Positions 25,989 to 36,206 of a stretch of DNA of 64,000 bases are shown in pieces. The notes beneath the pieces are model-generated. The model searched no databases and had not been told where the DNA came from. It saw nothing but the letters and a program-made list of their open reading frames with translations. Source of the DNA: Paracoccaceae bacterium (GTDB lineage Bacteria > Pseudomonadota > Alphaproteobacteria > Rhodobacterales > Rhodobacteraceae); contig JAAEZA010000004.1 in assembly GCA_018223125.1 (NCBI GenBank), positions 1 through 64,000 of the forward strand. The letters run 5' to 3'. Each line of letters opens with the position of its first letter. Position 1 is the stretch's first letter. The translations under genes were made by a program, and so were the position numbers.

Positions 25989-26093
25989 ACCTCCCACCTT
26001 CCTTTTTCGTTGTCCCGGACCGTTGCGTTAATATCTTTCGCCAACGCACCAGCGATGCTACATGCATTCACACAAACAACGGGAACAGGCTCC

Positions 26094-27344
26094 ATGAACG
26101 AACTTCAGATTGCATCCTTGCTGATCGTCCTTGCAGGGGTGTTCGGCGCCATAAACTATCTGTTCTTCAAACTCCCTTCCGCCATTGGCATCATGATTGT
26201 CGCCCTGATGGCCTCGTTGGCGATCATGGGGGTGGACGCGGTTTATCCCGCGCTCGACATTCGCGATACGGTGCGCAGCTTTGTGATTGATCTGGAATTT
26301 TCAACCGCACTGCTGGAAGGGATGCTTGGTCTTCTGCTCTTTGCAGGTGCGCTTCATGTCAAGATCGGCGATCTGCGGCAGCAGGCCTGGGTGGTTGTGT
26401 TGATGGCAACCATCGGCGTCGGCCTGTCCACAGCCATTGTCGGCGGCGCGGTGACTTTCGCCCTTGGCGTGCCGCTGATGATCGCGCTGGTATTCGGCGC
26501 GCTGATTTCCCCGACCGATCCGGTCGCGGTTTTGGGCGTGTTGCGCGCTGCCAACCTGCGCAAGGAACTGGAAACCAAAATCGCCGGAGAAAGCCTGTTC
26601 AACGACGGTGTGGCCTATGTGGTTTTCCTGATCCTTGTCGGTCTGGCCTTTCCAAGCGGCCATGACACCCACGGCGCCACACTCTCCGGAGCCTTTCTGC
26701 TGTTCGGGCAGGAAGCTTTCGGCGGCGCAGCCCTTGGCGGTATTCTCGGCTATCTGACCTTTGCGGTTATGCGCCGGATTGACGATTACCCGCTGGAGGT
26801 TCTGCTCTCTCTCGGGCTGGCCTTTGGCGGATACCAACTGGCTACGTATTTTCACCTGTCAGGGCCGATTTTCGCAGTTGTCGCCGGACTTTTTATCGGG
26901 GATGTCGGGGTCAAATACGGCATGAGCGAGGAAACCCGCAAATACCTCGATGCCTTCTGGTCCCTGATCGACGAAATCCTGAACGCGATCCTGTTCCTGC
27001 TGATCGGTGTCGAAGTGTTTGCGGTTGCCTTCAACATGGATGCGCTCCGGGCCGGCTTGCTGGCGATTGCCGTCGCTCTGGTGGCGCGGCTGGTGGCTGT
27101 CTCCGTGCCGGTCCTGATGCTCAAACCGTTCCGGACATTCCCCCGCGATGTAATCCCGATCATGACATGGGGCGGGCTGAAGGGCGGGATTTCCGTGGCT
27201 TTGGTGCTGACCCTGCCGGATACGGAATGGAAACCCCTGCTCCTGACCATGACCTATATGGTTGTGCTGTTCAGCATCATCATTCAGGGCCTGACCATCG
27301 CACCGCTGGCCCGCCGTCTGGGGCGCACACCGGAACTGCTTTGA
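26094..27344 (+). CDS. NhaP-type sodium/proton antiporter (CPA1 family)
   Basis: A 416-residue inner-membrane exchanger with about twelve helices. Family marks include GALISPTDPVAVLGVLR and AGESLFNDGVAYV, whose Asp residues line the ion site in NhaP proteins, and a C-terminal WGGLKGGISVALVLTLP. No cytosolic regulatory domain. I start at MNELQIASLL; an ATG at 26055 is possible. It probably exports Na+ in a marine host. It follows the small-RNA array on the same strand and could be reached by read-through. Confidence 0.88.
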   Translation: MNELQIASLLIVLAGVFGAINYLFFKLPSAIGIMIVALMASLAIMGVDAVYPALDIRDTVRSFVIDLEFSTALLEGMLGLLLFAGALHVKIGDLRQQAWVVVLMATIGVGLSTAIVGGAVTFALGVPLMIALVFGALISPTDPVAVLGVLRAANLRKELETKIAGESLFNDGVAYVVFLILVGLAFPSGHDTHGATLSGAFLLFGQEAFGGAALGGILGYLTFAVMRRIDDYPLEVLLSLGLAFGGYQLATYFHLSGPIFAVVAGLFIGDVGVKYGMSEETRKYLDAFWSLIDEILNAILFLLIGVEVFAVAFNMDALRAGLLAIAVALVARLVAVSVPVLMLKPFRTFPRDVIPIMTWGGLKGGISVALVLTLPDTEWKPLLLTMTYMVVLFSIIIQGLTIAPLARRLGRTPELL

Positions 27345-27350
27345 CCGGAC

Positions 27351-27917
27351 CTAGCCTGCGGTGTGCTCCAGCAGGATACCGCTGCCCAGCATTATCAGTG
27401 CCAGCCCCGCCGCAGCCCCCGCCATACGGCCGAAGCGCGCGCCCAACAGATGCCCCAGCATCATCCCCGCGGTCGAGGCGGCGGTTGTGGTCAGCCCTAC
27501 GATCAGGGCAACCAGCAAGATGTTCACATTCAGCACGGCCAGTGACACGCCGACAACCATGGCGTCGATCGACGTTCCGATTGCCGCCAGCACCACCGCG
27601 CCAGGGCCGCGTGCCCCCTGCTCCGGCAAGGCATCGCCTGCAGGCCGGTACCACGACTGGAACGCCATACGCGCCCCCACACCCCCCAAAAGGACAAACG
27701 CGATCCAGTGGTCAATCGCCGCAACATGGCTTGCGGCTGCCAGTCCCATGACCCAACCGATCAACGGTGTCGCCATTTCCACAAACCCGAAGATCATACC
27801 CGTCTGCACAGCCGCAGCGAAACCGCGCCGTTCCGCAACGGCACCCTGCCCGAGCGATACCACAAAGGCATCCATTGAAAGGCCGATCGCCAGTAATCCC
27901 AGTGCAACAGGTGTCAT
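27351..27917 (-). CDS. mntP: Manganese efflux pump MntP
   Basis: Inner-membrane Mn(II) exporter, 188 residues, six helices in two repeats. Each repeat carries the MntP aspartate signature: LSMDAFVVSLGQG near residues 14-26 and GTSIDAMVVGVSLA near 110-123. ATG chosen because GGAG lies 7 bases upstream; the frame can be read from a TTG 12 bases earlier. It is divergent from the mur gene with a Fur-family inverted repeat between them. Convergent with the antiporter gene with a 6-bp gap. Confidence 0.9.
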   Translation of the reverse strand: MTPVALGLLAIGLSMDAFVVSLGQGAVAERRGFAAAVQTGMIFGFVEMATPLIGWVMGLAAASHVAAIDHWIAFVLLGGVGARMAFQSWYRPAGDALPEQGARGPGAVVLAAIGTSIDAMVVGVSLAVLNVNILLVALIVGLTTTAASTAGMMLGHLLGARFGRMAGAAAGLALIMLGSGILLEHTAG

Positions 27918-27990
27918 GGACGGCTCCAAGTTGGCTCAGGTGGACCCAATGACTGGATTCTATTTTTCTGTCAACAATATCAATTGCATA

Positions 27991-28005
27991 TGCGAATGAT
28001 ACGCA
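27991..28005. promoter_or_regulatory. Mur/Fur-family operator between mntP and mur
   Basis: TGCGAATGATACGCA is a 7-1-7 inverted repeat (TGCGAAT / ATACGCA, one mismatched pair), the form used by Fur-family repressors and similar to Mur boxes of alphaproteobacteria. It lies 73 bp ahead of the mntP start and 130 bp ahead of the mur start. Confidence 0.55.
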
Positions 28006-28135
28006 ACTACAGACAGGCTGACCGGCATGTCCGGACAGTTTGAAACCCGCCCATTTTTAAACCGCTGCGAACGTTAACAGGGTTGCACCAAACGCCATGG
28101 CCGCTAAAACGCCACACAGCAAGAGGGACTCGGCC

Positions 28136-28570
28136 ATGACACCACCCACAATCATTCAGCGTTGCGAGGCTGCGGGCCTGCGCATGACGGAGCAGCGCCG
28201 CGTGATTGCCCGTGTCTTGCAAAACAGCGAAGACCATCCCGATGTGGAAGAACTCTACGCCCGTGCCTCCGAGGTGGATAGCGGGATTTCCATCGCAACC
28301 GTTTATCGCACCGTAAAACTCTTCGAGGAATCCGGCATACTGGAGCGGTTGGAATTCGGCGATGGCCGTGCCCGCTACGAGGATGCAGAACGGGACCACC
28401 ACGACCATCTGATAGACCTGCACTCCGGCGAGGTTATCGAATTCGTCGATCCCGAGATCGAGGAATTACAGGAGCGGATTGCGGCCAAGCTCGGCTATGA
28501 TCTGCGCGGCCACAAAATGGAACTTTACGGCGTCCCCCGCGATACTGGGAAAGAGCGGTCGAAAAAGTGA
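28136..28570 (+). CDS. mur: Fur-family metalloregulator, probably Mur (manganese)
   Basis: A 144-residue Fur-fold repressor: winged helix with ITVYRTVKLFEE-like segment (ISIATVYRTVKLFEESG) and the metal site HHDHLIDLHSGEVIEF. It lacks the C-terminal CXXC pairs of zinc-structural Fur proteins. In Rhodobacterales this orthologue mostly acts as the manganese sensor Mur, and its divergence from mntP fits that. ATG chosen with AAGAGGGA 8 bases upstream. The stop overlaps the GTG start of the next gene by 4 bases (GTGA). Confidence 0.88.
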   Translation: MTPPTIIQRCEAAGLRMTEQRRVIARVLQNSEDHPDVEELYARASEVDSGISIATVYRTVKLFEESGILERLEFGDGRARYEDAERDHHDHLIDLHSGEVIEFVDPEIEELQERIAAKLGYDLRGHKMELYGVPRDTGKERSKK

Positions 28571-29493
28571 TTTCCGCCCCCCATAGCGACACGTTGCGCG
28601 CAATCCTGATGATGATCCTGTCGATGGCGGCCTTTGCCGCGACGGATATGTTCGTCAAACTGTCCTCTGTCACGCTGCCCCCGTCGCAAGTGATGTTTTC
28701 CATGGGGATCGGCGGCACATTGCTGTTCGGACTTCTGAGCAAAGCCAGTGGCACGCCGGTTCTGTCGCGGCGTATCCTGCACCCCGCAATCCTCAGCCGC
28801 GGCGTTGCAGAAATCGTTGCGGCCTGCGGTTTTCTGATGGCACTTACCATTCTGCCGTTTTCGACCGCCTCTTCGATCCTGCAAGTCACCCCGTTGCTGG
28901 TCACACTCGGCGCGGCGCTGTTTTTGCGGGAAACCGTAAGCTGGCGGCGCTGGAGCGCGATCTTCGTGGGGATGAGCGGCGTTCTGATCATTCTCAACCC
29001 CTTCGCAGAAACAACCGAAGCGCACCCTGCCCTGTTCTCCACGGGCTCCCTTCTTGCGATTATCGGTGTGTTCGGCCTAGCGGGGCGCGATCTGTCCACG
29101 CGATTTATCCCGAAGGATGTGCCCAACCTGCAAGCCTCGACATGGGGCTTCTTCACTGTCGCAATTGCCGGTGTGATCCTGTCCCTGTTCGGCGCTCCCT
29201 GGCAGGTGCCGGATCTGCTGACTTCGGGCTATATCTGCGGTTTGATCGCCTTCTCGGGGATCGGTTACTTCGCGATCACCTCGGCCATGCGCATCGGGGA
29301 TATTTCCGCCGTTGCACCATTCCGTTATTCCCGCATCATCTTTGCCTTCGCCCTGTCTGTTGTTGTCTTTGACGAGGTGCTGACCCTTCAAACCCTGTTT
29401 GGCGCCGCTGTGATCGTGGCGGCCGGACTTTATGTCTGGCTGCGGGAACGCAGGCTGGCCCGCACTATCCCCCCTGAAACCGTAGCGGCATAA
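28567..29493 (+). CDS. DMT superfamily transporter (EamA family)
   Basis: A 308-residue protein with ten predicted helices in two EamA repeats, starting at GTG that overlaps the mur stop codon. Closest in style to S-adenosylmethionine/drug-metabolite exporters of alphaproteobacteria, but the substrate cannot be read from sequence. Translational coupling to mur is notable, yet such overlaps are common in compact operons. Confidence 0.85.
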   Translation: MISAPHSDTLRAILMMILSMAAFAATDMFVKLSSVTLPPSQVMFSMGIGGTLLFGLLSKASGTPVLSRRILHPAILSRGVAEIVAACGFLMALTILPFSTASSILQVTPLLVTLGAALFLRETVSWRRWSAIFVGMSGVLIILNPFAETTEAHPALFSTGSLLAIIGVFGLAGRDLSTRFIPKDVPNLQASTWGFFTVAIAGVILSLFGAPWQVPDLLTSGYICGLIAFSGIGYFAITSAMRIGDISAVAPFRYSRIIFAFALSVVVFDEVLTLQTLFGAAVIVAAGLYVWLRERRLARTIPPETVAA

Positions 29494-29523
29494 GCCACAT
29501 GCCCTGTTAACCGAACGAACTGA

Positions 29524-30816
<1,293 letters not shown>

Positions 30817-30834
30817 TCCTTCACGCTACGAACG

Positions 30835-30866
30835 GGAAACCGGGTTATCGCACCCGGTTTTCCTTT
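30835..30866 (+). terminator. Terminator after eno
   Basis: Stem GGAAACCGGGT / ACCCGGTTTTCC around loop TATCGC, then TTTCC. About 18 bases past the eno stop. Confidence 0.75.
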
Positions 30867-31015
30867 CCGGCCTGGCCGGTGTGCCGTCGGGCCGTCGCGG
30901 GACATGTGCTATTTTGGTCCCGCATCCCCCGCCCCGCGCCTTGGCCCTTGCTAAATTACTGGACGACAGGCCACACAACCGATAAGACACCCGCTACAAG
31001 TCCAAAGGTGCAGTC

Positions 31016-31639
31016 ATGGCCGATCCAGAACATCCCCAGATTTACCTTATCACCCCGCCGCAGTTCGAGCTTTCCGCCTTCTCGTCAGAGCTGAGCCGTA
31101 TGCTTGACAGTTTCGAGATTGCCTGCGTGCGTCTGCGCTGTGCCTCTGAAGCGGCAGAGGATATCGGCCGTGCGGCTGATAACCTGCGCGAGGTCTGCCA
31201 CGCCCGCGATGTTCCGCTGGTGGTGGAAAATCACGGCAAGATCGCTTCTGTTCACGGGTTGGACGGGGTGCATCTGACAGACGGGCCAAGGCAGGTTCGT
31301 GACATGCGAAAGCTGCTGGGCGACGATGCGATTGTGGGCAGTTTTTGTGAAAACTCCCGTCACACCGGCATGGCCGCCGGCGAGGCTGGTGCGGATTACA
31401 TTTCCTTTGGCCCGCTGGCTGAAAACCCGCTGTCCGTGTCCGATCCGGTGGATTTCGACACCTTTGAATGGTGGTCTGAAATGATCGAGCTTCCGGTGGT
31501 TGCCGAAGGCGCGATTTCCCTTGAAATGGCTGCGAAACTGGCTCCGGTTACGGATTTCTTTGCCTTCGGGCCGGAACTCTGGTCTGCAAAGGACGGGCCG
31601 GATACTGCGCTTAAAGCCTATCTAGAGCGGATCCTGTAA
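31016..31639 (+). CDS. ThiE-like thiamine phosphate synthase family protein, degenerate
   Basis: A 207-residue TIM-barrel protein of the ThiE/TenI superfamily. The fold pattern is clear (YLITPP, GVHLTDG, ADYISFGPLAENP, VVAEGAI), but residues that bind pyrophosphate and pyrimidine in true ThiE are changed: RLRCAS stands where the QLR-x-K motif should be, VENH replaces the IND motif, and NSRHTG replaces the GxSTH loop. It is therefore probably not an ordinary thiamine phosphate synthase. Its 3' end overlaps the convergent olsA gene by 18 bases. Confidence 0.75.
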   Translation: MADPEHPQIYLITPPQFELSAFSSELSRMLDSFEIACVRLRCASEAAEDIGRAADNLREVCHARDVPLVVENHGKIASVHGLDGVHLTDGPRQVRDMRKLLGDDAIVGSFCENSRHTGMAAGEAGADYISFGPLAENPLSVSDPVDFDTFEWWSEMIELPVVAEGAISLEMAAKLAPVTDFFAFGPELWSAKDGPDTALKAYLERIL

Positions 31640-32425
31640 GCCGCTGCGCACGGCTGCCTCGCAGCGCCGTGCCAGTTCCTTGCGACAGGTTACAGAAGCC
31701 GCCTGCACCGGCGGATGGAACACGATTTCAATCCGCCCCTGATGCTTTTGCGCCAGAACGCGGAACAGGTCCGGCGCAAAGGCTGTATCGCCCCACCAGC
31801 CATAGAACCGCGGATCTTCCCCTTCGGGCGCGATATAGTTCAGCGTCACAGGCTGCACCCAAAGACGCTTCTGCAATTCCGGCTCCATAAAGGCCGCAAA
31901 CAGGGTAGAGCGGAACGGCAACACCCTTCGCCCGTCCGTGCTGGTGCCTTCAGGGAAAAACAACAACCGGTGTCCCTGCGCGATATAGTCCAGCACAAGG
32001 CTCCGGTGCCTTGCCGCATGGCTCGTGCGACGCTCAATGAAGATCGTGCCGACCGAACGGGCTATAACACCGATCAGCGGCCAGTGCTGCACCTCGGCCT
32101 TGGCCACGAACAGCACCTCCTGCACAGCGTTCAATGTGAAGATATCGAGCCATGAACAATGGTTTGCAACCACCGCGCCCCCGTAAGACATCGGCGTGCC
32201 GGTACAGATCACCGGCAAACCGATCACCCGCAACACACCGCGGCAGGCAAGCCCCACAATCCACTGGGCCGCCTTGGTAAAGCCTGCGATCCGCAGCAAC
32301 ACCATCGGCCCCATCAGCCCGAAGATGATCACCGCCATCGCAGACACCCGCAGAATGCAGCGCAGCCAGCCCGCGGCCCCGAACGGTTTCACCGCCGGTC
32401 GGCTGCCATCATCCCAAGTGGTCAT
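31622..32425 (-). CDS. olsA: Lyso-ornithine lipid O-acyltransferase
   Basis: PlsC-type 1-acyltransferase, 267 residues, that adds the second, ester-linked fatty acid to lyso-ornithine lipid. The active-site block NHCSWLDIF (the HX4D motif, here H-CSWL-D) and the FFPEGTS substrate loop are both visible, after an N-terminal membrane segment. The start overlaps the olsB stop (ATGA), and the olsB-olsA order identifies it as OlsA rather than the general PlsC. Confidence 0.88.
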   Translation of the reverse strand: MTTWDDGSRPAVKPFGAAGWLRCILRVSAMAVIIFGLMGPMVLLRIAGFTKAAQWIVGLACRGVLRVIGLPVICTGTPMSYGGAVVANHCSWLDIFTLNAVQEVLFVAKAEVQHWPLIGVIARSVGTIFIERRTSHAARHRSLVLDYIAQGHRLLFFPEGTSTDGRRVLPFRSTLFAAFMEPELQKRLWVQPVTLNYIAPEGEDPRFYGWWGDTAFAPDLFRVLAQKHQGRIEIVFHPPVQAASVTCRKELARRCEAAVRSGLQDPL

Positions 32426-33198
32426 GCCGCCCGCCCTTGCAACAGTTGAGCCCGTTGCTTGGCCGGAATATTCTGCTGGTCGAGTACAAGGCAAACGTCA
32501 ATCGTGTTGAAATCCCGATCCACATAGGCCCCGTCCCCGACCCAGCCGCCCAGCCGGATATAGCTTTTGATCAGGGCGGGTATCTGGCGCACGGCAGCCA
32601 CACGATCTATTTCCGTGGCCGCCTTTATGCTCATCTTCACGCGGGACTGCGCCTTTGCGGTCACCCGCAACTCTGGCGGTGCAAGGTGGCTGTGGTGAAG
32701 ATAGGACAGACCGTCGCTGTAAACATCTGGATCTGTACCGGCAAAGGACGCCACGCCAAACAACAGCTCGATCCGGTTCCCAAGCACATAATCCGCCACC
32801 CCCTGCCACAGAAGATGCAGGGCAATACCATTGCGATAGACCGGATCGATACAACTGCGCCCCAGTTCCACAGCAGGGCGACCGGATCGGATGATCGGGC
32901 CGAGATCATATTCCTGCGCCCCGTAGAATCCTTGCCCTCGCGCTGCTGTTTCGCTGCGCATCAGACGGTAGGCTCCCACCACATTGTTGTCGTGATCCTT
33001 AATGCGGGTGTCGATCAGAAGAAGGTGGTCGAAATACGGATCAAAAGCGTCAGACTCGCGGAGTTCGGCATCGCCGCCGAAAGCCGGACGGGCGCCCATT
33101 TCCTCGACAAACACGCGGTAGCGCAGACGTTGCGCCGCAGCCAGTTCCTGTTCTGTTTCTGCCAGTTTCAACGTAAATTGTGAGGTATTCACGATCAT
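32422..33198 (-). CDS. olsB: L-ornithine N-alpha-acyltransferase
   Basis: GNAT-fold enzyme that transfers a 3-hydroxyacyl group from acyl carrier protein to ornithine, the first step of ornithine-lipid synthesis, making a phosphorus-free membrane lipid. The 258 residues show the OlsB pattern LRYRVFVEEMGA at 26-37, VGAYRLM, and ELGRSCIDPVYRNG, typical of the hemolysin-like GNAT family. AGGGAGAG precedes the ATG. The 128-bp region upstream probably carries the promoter; no PHO box was recognised. Confidence 0.9.
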   Translation of the reverse strand: MIVNTSQFTLKLAETEQELAAAQRLRYRVFVEEMGARPAFGGDAELRESDAFDPYFDHLLLIDTRIKDHDNNVVGAYRLMRSETAARGQGFYGAQEYDLGPIIRSGRPAVELGRSCIDPVYRNGIALHLLWQGVADYVLGNRIELLFGVASFAGTDPDVYSDGLSYLHHSHLAPPELRVTAKAQSRVKMSIKAATEIDRVAAVRQIPALIKSYIRLGGWVGDGAYVDRDFNTIDVCLVLDQQNIPAKQRAQLLQGRAA

Positions 33199-33326
33199 CT
33201 GTGGCTCTCCCTACCGGTTAGGAAACTGTTAACCAATCCGGCTTAATATTTCCAATCAGACTGCAACTCAGGAAAATAACTTGAAAACTCAACCGAAAGT
33301 AGCATACTTGTTTTACAGCACGCCAG

Positions 33327-33491
33327 CTACACCGGCTCCAGGGCCACATGGTCGCCATTGACTACAATTTTGCCGACCTCTTCGAAGTTGACGGTTATTT
33401 TGCCGTCTATAACAGATTGAACCTGCCCCAGCCCCCATTCGGGATGTTCGGGACTGCGCACCAACTGTCCGGGTGTGAGGAATTCAATCAT
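33327..33491 (-). CDS. DUF3553 small protein
   Basis: A 54-residue protein reading MIEFLTPGQLVRSPEHPEWG at the start, then the pattern GLGQVQSVIDGKITVNFEEVGK, which matches the small DUF3553 / CarD-like SH3-type fold family. In UvrD/PcrA helicases a similar module forms the RNA-polymerase binding tail, so a transcription-linked role is possible but unproven. ATG with AAAGG 6 bases upstream. It is divergent from chpT, with start regions touching. Confidence 0.8.
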   Translation of the reverse strand: MIEFLTPGQLVRSPEHPEWGLGQVQSVIDGKITVNFEEVGKIVVNGDHVALEPV

Positions 33492-33525
33492 GGAAAGCCT
33501 TTTGTTAAGCCTGTTGGTGATGCAT

Positions 33526-34128
33526 ATGTATGATACTTCCGATGACATTACAGCCCTAATCAGCGCCAGAATCTGCCACGATCTTGCCAGCCCGCTTGGT
33601 GCGATCGCCAATGGTGTCGAACTTCTCGAACTGTCAGGGGTCGCTGAAATTCCCGAAGCTGTCCTTCTCGCCGATAGTGTAAATTGTGCCACTGCACGAA
33701 TGGCGTTTATCCGTGTGGCCTATGGTTTTGCCAACAGCCGTTCTTTGATGGCGCCGTCACAGGCCCAACAACTGCTTTCGGGAAATTTTGCCGACCGCAA
33801 GATAAACCTTAAATGGCGGATTTCGCAGGACATCCCCAAACCGCTCGCCAAACTGTTGTTTTTATTGACGCAATGCTGCGAAACCGCCCTACCCTACGGG
33901 GGGGAAATCCAGCTGAACCAGAGAGGGGATGTGTACGACCTTCACACCAACGCCAAGGAGGTCCGGCACGAACCGGACCTTTGGGCCTGTCTTACCCCAG
34001 ATGCAGCGCGTCCGGCACTGACATCTGCACTGGTGCACTTCGAACTGGCCCGTTTACAGGCTGTCAAACTCGGTCGGGACGTTCGCGTTCGGTTCAGCGA
34101 CACCACACTGGACATGACCGTCCAGTAG
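33526..34128 (+). CDS. chpT: Histidine phosphotransferase, ChpT-like
   Basis: A 200-residue protein with the HPt dimer motif ICHDLASPLGAIANGVELLE; His18 is the expected phosphorylated residue. ChpT relays phosphate from CckA to CtrA and CpdR, controlling cell cycle or, in Roseobacters, motility and gene-transfer-agent traits. The C-terminal half is a degenerate ATPase-like domain. Start is uncertain: MYDTSDDITAL fits the family N-terminus; an ATG at 33490 with GAGGA upstream would add 12 residues and overlap the divergent DUF3553 gene. Confidence 0.85.
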   Translation: MYDTSDDITALISARICHDLASPLGAIANGVELLELSGVAEIPEAVLLADSVNCATARMAFIRVAYGFANSRSLMAPSQAQQLLSGNFADRKINLKWRISQDIPKPLAKLLFLLTQCCETALPYGGEIQLNQRGDVYDLHTNAKEVRHEPDLWACLTPDAARPALTSALVHFELARLQAVKLGRDVRVRFSDTTLDMTVQ

Positions 34129-34141
34129 GACCGCTGACAGA

Positions 34142-34675
34142 TCACCCGACCTCGACAGGAACCAATCCTTTGCGGAAGCGACGCATGTTCGCCTGATAGC
34201 CTTCGGCGGATTTGGTCAGCATCGCTTGGGCAGCGGCGTCCAACTCCCGCACAACCTTTCCAGGCGCACCCATAACCAAAGAGTTGTCCGGAATGACTTT
34301 ATTTTCTGTAATCAGCGCATTGGCCCCGATCAGGCAGTTTTTACCGATCACCGCACCATTCAGAACAGTCGCCCCCATGCCGATCAGGGAGTTGTCCCCG
34401 ATGGTACAGCCGTGCAGCATTGCCTTATGCCCGATGGTGCAGTTTTTACCGATTGTCAGAGGATAGCCGATATCTGTATGCAGGACCGAATTCTCCTGAA
34501 TGTTGGACCCTTCGCCCAGCAGGATCAGTTCGTTATCCCCGCGCAGCACGGCCCCGAACCAGACGGATGCGCCGCTTTCAACCCGCACACGGCCCATCAA
34601 CTGTGCGTTCGGCGCAATCCAGTAATCCCCGTCCTGCGCCAGTTCCGGCGCGATTCCGTCCAGTTCGTAAATCAT
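34142..34675 (-). CDS. Gamma-carbonic anhydrase family protein
   Basis: A 177-residue left-handed beta-helix protein with hexapeptide repeats. The three zinc histidines of the family are present (His66, His83, His88 in HTDIG and IGHKAMLH). Members include CamH-type carbonic anhydrases and the YrdA/PaaY group; activity cannot be assured. The start overlaps the gmk stop by 4 bases (ATGA), so it is translated with gmk. Confidence 0.88.
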   Translation of the reverse strand: MIYELDGIAPELAQDGDYWIAPNAQLMGRVRVESGASVWFGAVLRGDNELILLGEGSNIQENSVLHTDIGYPLTIGKNCTIGHKAMLHGCTIGDNSLIGMGATVLNGAVIGKNCLIGANALITENKVIPDNSLVMGAPGKVVRELDAAAQAMLTKSAEGYQANMRRFRKGLVPVEVG

Positions 34676-35319
34676 AACATTGCCTCGCATTCTGCATTCA
34701 ACTTGCGCACCCGCTCTACCAGACCGGGTTGGCGGTCCCGCCGCAAACGTTCTGCCGTAACGATAGAACGCAACTGGGTTTCGCAAGCTTCCAGATCCTC
34801 GTTCACCAGCACATAGTCGTATTCCGGCCAGTGGCTTATCTCGTCCCGTGCTTTGGCCATCCGGTTATTCACCACTTCCGCACTGTCCTGCCCCCGCGAA
34901 TTAAGCCGGCTTTCCAGTTCCGCAATCGAAGGGGGCAGCAGGAAGATAGACACCACATTGTCCCGCAGGCTGGAGGCGCGAATCTGCTGCCCGCCCTGCC
35001 AGTCCACGTCGAACAAAACATCCCGCCCGTCCGCAACCGCCGCCGCGACAGGGGCAAGCGGAGACCCGTAGTGATTGCCGAAAACCTCGGCATGTTCCAG
35101 CATTTCGCCATCGGCGACCATGCGCAGGAATTCCTCTTTGGATTTGAAGTAATAGTCTTTGCCTTCAACCTCTTGCGGGCGCATCGGGCGGGTGGTGGCG
35201 GAAACAGAAAAGTCGATCGCCGGATCTTTTGCCAGAAGCCGTTTGGCCAGCGTGGACTTTCCCGCGCCCGATGGCGATGAAATGATGATCAAAAGCCCGG
35301 ATCGTATCTGTTCAGACAT
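34672..35319 (-). CDS. gmk: Guanylate kinase
   Basis: Phosphorylates GMP to GDP with ATP. The 215 residues contain the P-loop SPSGAGKST (15-23), the GMP-binding stretch [17 protein letters not shown] and the lid region after [10 protein letters not shown]. It follows yicC by 2 bases and overlaps the gamma-carbonic anhydrase gene, so yicC-gmk-CA form one operon. Confidence 0.96.
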   Translation of the reverse strand: MSEQIRSGLLIIISSPSGAGKSTLAKRLLAKDPAIDFSVSATTRPMRPQEVEGKDYYFKSKEEFLRMVADGEMLEHAEVFGNHYGSPLAPVAAAVADGRDVLFDVDWQGGQQIRASSLRDNVVSIFLLPPSIAELESRLNSRGQDSAEVVNNRMAKARDEISHWPEYDYVLVNEDLEACETQLRSIVTAERLRRDRQPGLVERVRKLNAECEAML

Positions 35320-35321
35320 GG

Positions 35322-36206
35322 TTACTCCACATTTTGCACCTGCTCGCGCATCTGGTCGATTACAGCTTTCAGGTCAAGCCCGATCCCCGTCAGGTCGGTG
35401 TAATTCGCCTTGGAACACAGGGTATTGGCCTCTCGATTGAATTCCTGCGTCAGGAAATCGAATTTACGCCCGATGGGACCATCCTGCGCCAGCAATTCGC
35501 GCGCCGCAATGACATGAGCCTGCAACCGGTCCAGTTCCTCTGAAACATCGGCTTTCACGGCAAGCAGGGCAAGTTCCTGTTCGAGACGCTGTTCGTCCAC
35601 CGCATCCGTGGTGCCCAGAACACGGGCGAGGTTCATTCGCATGGTTTCCGCCACGTGATCCCGCCGCCCGTCAAGCACTTCGGCCGCGCGGGCACACAGG
35701 CCGTCGATCTGCTCGATCTGCTGGGCCAGAACCTCTGCCAGCGCCGCACCTTCCGCGGCCCGCGCCTTTGCAAAACCGGCAAGCGCCGTTTCGAAATCCT
35801 TCTTCACCGGATCATTCACGGCGCTGAGGGGATCAGCCTCTCCCTCCACCGTGCCAAACACGCCCGGCAGGGCAAGAATTGCAGCAATATCAAGTGGTGC
35901 CACCTCTACTTTGGCTTCATGCGTTGCAATTCTGGCCACTTCGAGGGCCCGCTCCAGCCCTTCCGGATTGAGCTGGGCAACGCGGGCAGTACTGTTGCGC
36001 TTCACCCGCAGCCCGACGGTTATCGTACCGCGCTTGCAAATCGCGGCAATCTGCTTTCGGGCGAGGGCTTCAAGTCCGTCAAAACCCTCGGCAAGCCGCA
36101 TCCGCACGTCCAGCCCCCGCCCGTTTACACTGCGAATTTCCCAAGCCCAGGAAACTGCGCCACTACTGCCATTGGCCGATGCGAAGGCCGTCATAGAATT
36201 AACCAT
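35322..36206 (-). CDS. yicC: YicC family endoribonuclease
   Basis: A 294-residue member of the YicC/RmuC-neighbour stress family, reported in E. coli to be an endoribonuclease acting on the small RNA RyhB with PNPase. Visible features are the N-terminal MVNSMTAFA with the [12 protein letters not shown] stretch, and the C-terminal [17 protein letters not shown] signature (DUF1732). It is the first gene of the yicC-gmk operon. The upstream 128-bp region is shared with the divergent PAS gene. Confidence 0.93.
   Translation of the reverse strand: MVNSMTAFASANGSSGAVSWAWEIRSVNGRGLDVRMRLAEGFDGLEALARKQIAAICKRGTITVGLRVKRNSTARVAQLNPEGLERALEVARIATHEAKVEVAPLDIAAILALPGVFGTVEGEADPLSAVNDPVKKDFETALAGFAKARAAEGAALAEVLAQQIEQIDGLCARAAEVLDGRRDHVAETMRMNLARVLGTTDAVDEQRLEQELALLAVKADVSEELDRLQAHVIAARELLAQDGPIGRKFDFLTQEFNREANTLCSKANYTDLTGIGLDLKAVIDQMREQVQNVE

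Noticed and set aside
25764-26031. Open frames through the tandem repeats
   Set aside because: They arise because the repeat period is nearly a multiple of three in places; hairpin covariation shows selection on RNA and not on protein.
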